Source: Puccinia triticina
Taxonomy: Eukaryota; Basidiomycota; Pucciniomycetes; Pucciniales; Pucciniaceae
DNA length: 64,000 bases
Direction of reading: 5' to 3'
NCBI RefSeq assembly: GCF_026914185.1
Contig: NC_070567.1
Coordinates: forward strand, 496,001-560,000
Every line of letters starts with the position of its first letter. Position 1 is the stretch's first letter. Shown piece after piece: positions 59,157-64,000 of this stretch. The translations under genes were made by a program, and so were the position numbers. The notes beneath the pieces are model-generated. The model did no database searches. It had not been told where the DNA came from and saw only the letters and a program-made list of their open reading frames with translations.

Positions 59157-59554
59157 TTGCAGGCTATGTCAAGTCTAACTTAACTAAGCTGCAGTCAATC
59201 AACCCCATTGCCAGATGGTCAAAGGAGTCTGAATTACATCAAATTCATCATCAGTGGAAACACGCAGTGAAAGAGGTTACGGTTGAATTGGACGACGCTT
59301 TCTTTGTAGCGGAAACAAATCAGGGGCATTACCCGGAATCAGTCATTGAGATCACCCAGTCGTTCATACCAGTCTTCAAACTATCTAGGCTCTTTTTCAA
59401 GAAAATGACAACTGATGTAATGGCCAAAAACAAGCTACCGCCCTTTACAGAAATGTCTTCTCATCAACTTGCTTCATTGGAAGAATCAGTTGCACAAATC
59501 ACAAAATATACCCCTGGCTTACTGTCTTGTTTCCCAATTGCTGGCAAGGATTGA
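59157..59554 (+). pseudogene. dispersed family fragment, copy B (unrecognised protein)
   Basis: The frame YVKSNLTKLQSINPIARWSK ... HQIHHQWKHAVKEVTVELDD ... SFIPVFKLSRLFFKKMTTDV ... FTEMSSHQLASLEESVAQIT ends at a TGA at 59552. It parallels copy A at 47250-47820 residue by residue. An AG precedes the first residues, so this may be an exon of a decayed gene. No domain recognised. Confidence 0.65.
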
Positions 59555-59599
59555 CCCATCCCTACTGAAATCCTTTGTGAAACAAAAAACATAAGGTTC

Positions 59600-59800
59600 A
59601 GCCTTTTTGCACGCCCAGAAATCACCCTGTGCACTCCAAACATTTCTGGAGTACACATCCTTACACTCCAACATTTTGGAGTGCACCAAGAAACAGTCAA
59701 AACAGCTGTTTCTTGGAGTGCATTGTTCTGCCCTCCATAAATGATGATGTGAATTGTCATGTACTCCATTGAAAAATCTTGGAGTGCATTCCTATGGACA
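59600..59800. repeat. short-word repeat island, TGGAGTGCA/ACTCCA type
   Basis: TTGGAGTGCA, its complement TGCACTCCA and TCTGGAGTACA recur several times (59628, 59650, 59665, 59682, 59714, 59760, 59778), with CAGTCAAAACAGCTGTTTCTTGG forming a hairpin. Confidence 0.55.
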
Positions 59801-59903
59801 CTCTCATGGCAGGTTCAACTGTTCATCCAGCTCAATGACTGGCTGACTGGTCATAAAAAAAGAACTACATATACACCCTCTCCACCAGTCATCAAGACTC
59901 CTC

Positions 59904-60394
59904 CATTACCAGAAAACTGAAACTGCCAGCAGTTGACATGTGGCATACTCCAGTGTAACTGCCATTTTAAATCCACATAATTACATCATACCACTGCAAG
60001 AAAAACTTGTGCAAGGGACACCAGTTGACATGCAATATTTCTAAAGAAGCTTGTGGTGCTATGCAAGCCTTTGTTCAAGGCTTCTGTCCACCAAGCTTCA
60101 ATGCACAGCCACTGTGCATGATGCGCAGTGACTGTGCAAAAATAAACCTTTTAGTCTTTGGTTAATGTCACAATAGCAGTCACACAGGGGTACCTCACAT
60201 GTCAACTGGTGTCAGTTGTGCAAGTTTTTCTTGCAGTGTACCCTTTCATGCAAAGTCACTTTGGAATGGTCACAGTAACTGTGGATTGAAGCTTGGTTGA
60301 AATAAATTTTGAGAAAGGCTTGAGTATCACCTCAAGCTTCCTTTGAGTTGCTGTATCTCAACTGCTGGTAGTTTCTAGAGTTTTTCTTGTAGTG
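59904..60394. mobile_element. CACTA-like MITE (outer), 491 bp
   Basis: The right end TTTTTCTTGTAGTG is the complement of CACTACAAGAAAAA. The left end CATTACCAGAAAACTGAAAC is a diverged copy, both followed inward by CCAGCAGTTGA. CTC flanks both sides (59901-59903, 60395-60397). A 3-bp duplication and CACTRCAAGAAAA ends are typical of the CACTA (En/Spm) group. Confidence 0.7.
59992..60238. mobile_element. CACTA-like MITE (inner, nested), 247 bp
   Basis: CACTGCAAGAAAAACTTGTG ... CAAGTTTTTCTTGCAGTG, with inverted repeats of about 40 bases reaching CACCAGTTGACATG. TAC flanks both sides (59989-59991, 60239-60241). Confidence 0.85.
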
Positions 60395-60399
60395 CTCTG

Positions 60400-60860
60400 G
60401 ATGACCAGCCAAGTGGTCATTGAGAGGGTGAAGTCCTACAGATGACCAGTTCAACCAGCCATCCAGAAGGTATATCATCCTTCTTGATGGAAAGTTGGCT
60501 GGCTATTGAGAAGGAGTATACTCCTCCGGATGAGCCAAATGGTCATCAAGAGATTTTGTACTCCTTCTCAATAGGGTGATTCCAAGTTGGTTGGGTGCAA
60601 ATTACATAGACTTTTGCAAGCTGGTGCTCAAGACTTTTCTTGAACATCAACTGGCAGAAAAATATTCAGGAAGGCTTTATATAGGGGCCCAGTAAAATGT
60701 GACTTGCATGGTTCTGACTTGAATGACAACTTGTGCACCTGGCCAACTTTGAAACCCCCTATGACTGGTTGACTCAGAGTACACAGCTGCTAGTCATCAA
60801 GAGATTGTGTACTCCTTCTCAAGGACTGGTCAATCATTCATCAAGAGGGTGCAAAATATC
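60400..60860. repeat. short-word repeat island, CATTGAGAGG/CATCAAGAG type
   Basis: GTGGTCATTGAGAGGGTG, CATCAAGAGATTGTGTACTCC and TTCTCAATAGGGTG variants in both orientations. Same family as 0.73-1.0 kb and 49.5-50.8 kb. Confidence 0.6.
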
Positions 60861-60869
60861 CTGATGACC

Positions 60870-60947
60870 CTAGCTTAACTAAGCCTCTCAAACGGAGGGG
60901 GGGGGGCCTTCGCCGCCAGCCATAGCCAGGGAGTTATGTTAAGTTAA
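60870..60947. repeat. compact hairpin-end element
   Basis: CTAGCTTAACTAAGCCTCTC ... GGGAGTTATGTTAAGTTA. Family ends are clear but the interior is shortened and the flanks do not match cleanly. Confidence 0.6.
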
Positions 60948-61287
60948 GGAGACCGGCGTCGGGATCGACACCCGAACCCGGGAGGCTGTTCCACGTCAAT
61001 GGGCAGCGGGGGCAGAAGGCTGTGGGGTGTGGAGACTCCCAACCTGGCGGGCCTCCTCTCCCCCGTCGTCACCGGCAACAACAGCAGCGACCACCAGCAC
61101 CGGCAACGACGGCCACCAACGATCTCCCACTATTCGCAAGGATTAAAACACTGGTCGGAAATCTCTCCATCCATCCAAACGCTCTTGGCAACTACCTGAG
61201 TGAACCCCAACTGATCGTTCTTGTATCTGTGGATTTTTGTTTCCAGCCTCCCATTGCGATCTAACCGTTAAGTTTCGTCGACCAAGC

Positions 61288-63826
61288 ATGAGACTCGTGG
61301 CCTATGGGGGTGTCTCCACCCTCTCAACAACATGCGCCGTGCTTGCTGCGTTCAGACAACGGGCCAACTTCTATGCGGCCGCCGTATACCTCAGCAAGAG
61401 CAACGCATGCATGATGGTAAGCCATTCCAAACGCCCGGGGAAAAAAAAGTGGGTGTACTTGCATGCAATGGCTGACACATATCCCGGGCTGTCTGCGGGC
61501 TCTAGATCCTCTGCAACTTCGGCATCTTCTGCACGATCCTCCTCGCCAAAGCGCTCCAATCGATCTTCTTCGGCCAGCTCCGATTAGCCGAGATCGAGCG
61601 GGTCAACGATCGGCTATGGTTCACGATTAGCGAGACCCTGCTGGCCTTGGCCATGTTCAGAGACGAGTTCGATACCAGCTTTGTCGTCCTGTTTATCAGT
61701 CTGATCTTCGTCAAAGTCTTCCATTGGTTGGCTGCCTATCGAGTAGAATGGGTCAGTCCTTCTTGTTTGTGATGCTTGCTCTTATTCTGTTTTCTGCTTG
61801 GCTGACTGATTTGTCGATTTTCAGATGGATCAAACTACCTCGCCCCCTGGAAAACTGTTTCATGCACGCATGATCTCGGTGTTGTCGATCATCTGGATAA
61901 CTGACATGCTCTTGATTGCGTATGCCACCGAATCTGTTTTACTACATGGTCCAAGCGTGGTCTTGATGTTTGAGATGGAGGTACGCTCTTGGTGATATCA
62001 TGGAAAAAAAAAAACGAAGACCGTTGACATGCTGGTGTGTTTTTTTTTTTCTTCGCCAGTATATTATTATGCAAGTCACTTGCCTCTCGATCATCTGCAA
62101 ATACATCCTCAACTCCTACGCTCACTACCGGGCCCAAGAACATTGGGAGGGCAAATCGACGTACCAATTCTACATCGAACTGGCCACCGACTTCCTCAAG
62201 CTGCTCACTTACATTGGCTTTTTATCGTTAACGCTCACCTTCCACGGCCTGCCGATCAATGTGCTGCGAGATGTCTACTACACATTCAGATCATTTGTGA
62301 CGAAATGTAACAATCTGGTCCGGTTCCGTCAAGCGACCCGAAACATGAACGAACGCTATCCGAACGCTACTCGAGCAGAGATGGAGTCACTGGCGGACAA
62401 GACCTGCATCATCTGTCGAGAAGATATGGAGTTTCGGGATGAACATGAACCAGCAGCTGGCGATGCCGGACCGAACACGAACGGCAATGGTGCTGGAGCA
62501 GCTGCTGGCCCCAACGATACACCCAAGAAACTCGTCTGTGGACATATCTTCCACTTTCATTGTCTCAGGAGCTGGCTAGAACGCCAGCAAACTTGTCCCA
62601 CTTGGTCAGTACATAGTCTCTTTTTTATTTTCTTGGCTTTTGCCTCGATTGGTTTACTGATGATCTCTTATCTCGTGACACACAGCCGTCGACCGGTTAT
62701 CCAGGCCCCACCAGCCACTCAGGTTGCGCCGCAGAACCCGAATGCAGCCGTGAATCGGGCGTTTGCAGCCGCGATGGCGGCCGCCGGCGCCGGCCCACCG
62801 GCGATCCCGCCGGCCATCCCAGGAGGGGCCGGTCGAGCTGCTGGGGCGCCCGGGACCCCGTTAGGGCTGCCTGCAGCCCAAGCTGGCGGCCCTGCAGCAG
62901 CGCCGGTTGGCGCGGGGGAGGGCAACCTGATCGGCACCCGCCCCGACGGGAGCCGGCACGACTTCAACCAACGGATGCGCGAATTCGAGCAGCGTCTGGC
63001 CGCGGCCACTACTTCCAATCCCGGCGGGGCGGCCGCAGGTCCACCGGGTACGAGCTCGTACCTCCGCCAACAGGCCCAGACCCGCAACAACCCGTTGCTC
63101 CAGTTCGACCTCTCCTCCCATTCGGGCCCCAGCTCGAGTCGCCCGCTCGCCGGCCGCCACCACGTCCGCCTGCGCACCAGCCCCGGCTCCCGGCCGAACA
63201 GCCCCGGCTTCCCCACATTCCCTTCCGCCCGAATCGAGCGCAAGAACTCCCAGACATCGCCCACTGCCGCCCCATCGCCACCAGCCACGGCCGCCGCCAA
63301 GCCGCCGACGACGACGAGTGCTCTTCCGCCGGTGGCGCGCGCTCAGCCAGACCTTCCCGCGGAACCCAGCAGCCTGGCCGCCTGTCCGGAAGATCCGCCC
63401 ACAGCGACGGACGACACCGACCCTGGCCAGGCTCCGCCAGCCGAGCCGTGTGGAGGAGCGGGCGACAGCGTGCAAGCGGGCTCTCTAGCCGAGCTGAGGA
63501 TCGACTTCGGCGGCCCGGCGCCTCCTCCTGGCCCGGCCGATCGGGCGCGTCTGCCCTGCCTGATCCCGCTCTTCGACCACCGGGCCTCCCCCGTGCTGCT
63601 CCCGGACCCGCAGACGATTCTCGAGGAGTACCAGCAGAAGGTCGCCGGTCGGCCGGCAGCCGCACCGTCTTGCGCGGGCGACCGGCGCTCGGCCGAGCTG
63701 CTCGAGATCCAGAGCTCTCTGGCCGAGTGCTGTGCTCGGCTGGCCCGGCTCATGGGCTCTCCGGCTGCTGGCCGGGCTGCTGTGGATGGTGGAGAGGCTG
63801 AGAAGGGCAAGGGGAGGAGCGAGTAG
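61288..63826 (+). CDS. HRD1: ERAD E3 ubiquitin ligase HRD1 (synoviolin)
   Basis: Five exons, 61288-61416, 61506-61751, 61825-61980, 62060-62604 and 62686-63826, encode 738 residues with consistent phases. The first ~270 residues hold the multi-pass membrane part (VFHWLAAYRVEWMDQT, IIWITDMLLIAYATES). A RING-H2 finger follows at about 292-362: CIICREDMEF, then CGHIFHFHCLRSWLERQQTC and PTC, with the last Cys codon split by intron 4. About 30 Gly/Ala/Asn-rich residues are inserted inside the RING between CIIC and CGH. The long tail is rich in Ala, Pro and Ser. HRD1 ubiquitinates misfolded ER proteins for retrotranslocation. The start fits the family N-terminus (MRLVAYGGVSTLSTTCAV). Confidence 0.95.
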
Positions 63827-63829
63827 CGA

Positions 63830-64000
63830 TGGTTTTCTTTTCTTTTTTCTGCTGGATTTTTCTGCTCCATGTTACATACACAGTTACATCTCTCTTTCTT
63901 TCTTTTGTTTTGTTTTTTGAGTTGGATGTATTTTAAATAAATAGATAGTTCAGTGGGATGGGCTGGTGTGATCCGTCCGAGTGGGCTGGGCTTAGCCCCT
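63830..64000. other. 3' flank of HRD1
   Basis: T-rich 3' flank with AAATAAATA near 63935, which could act in 3' end formation. Nothing else. Confidence 0.35.

Noticed and set aside
62719..63870. Long minus-strand frames over the HRD1 tail
   Set aside because: The GC-rich antisense of the Ala/Pro-rich HRD1 tail keeps frames open; no motif is visible.

Overview
The window is fungal, most likely from a rust (Basidiomycota, Pucciniales, Puccinia-type). The housekeeping genes are intron-rich: short 50-95 base introns, GT-AG borders, often GTAAGT, GTGAGT or GTCAGT. GC-rich gene islands sit in AT-rich repeat seas crowded with small DNA transposons. The genus is an inference; no marker gene was tested.

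Layout. 1-5.8 kb: gene-free repeat DNA with two islands of short self-complementary words. 5.9-6.8 kb: a Ser/Thr-rich secreted, probably GPI-anchored protein. 7.2-13.6 kb: a composite three-LTR Ty1/copia element with a broken pol. 14.3-17.9 kb: a tRNA-like sequence, a nest of elements, an intron-bearing tRNA-Gln and a hAT end. 18.3-19.3 kb: CWC15 (spliceosome). 20.1-23.9 kb: a seven-exon gene for a 945-residue unrecognised protein with a signal-like N-terminus. 25.6-31.3 kb: vacuolar aspartyl protease (PEP4-like) and UTP14 (small-subunit processome). 31.7-33.9 kb: repeats, including a RecQ-like helicase fragment. 34.0-35.4 kb: a broken cyclophilin-RRM (PPIL4-like) gene. 39.2-44.5 kb: SEC15 (exocyst) and PRP46 (spliceosome), head to tail. 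44.8-57.1 kb: dense repeats (hAT, PIF/Harbinger-like MITEs, solo LTR, 9-bp-TSD elements, a large inverted-repeat structure holding an LTV1-like fragment). 57.3-58.2 kb: IES6 (INO80 complex). 58.5-60.9 kb: nested MITEs and a pseudogene. 61.3-63.8 kb: HRD1 (ER-associated degradation ubiquitin ligase).

The intact genes are unlinked housekeeping functions and form no pathway cluster. The most notable content is a family of small elements with GC-rich terminal hairpins, ends close to CTAACTTAAC...GTTAAGTTAG, and perfect 9-bp target-site duplications. Four copies can be proven from the sequence alone, one being just the two ends joined (118 bp). About ten more ends are scattered across the window. 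Exon borders were read by eye from splice consensus, reading-frame continuity and family motifs; exon lengths were checked for phase.
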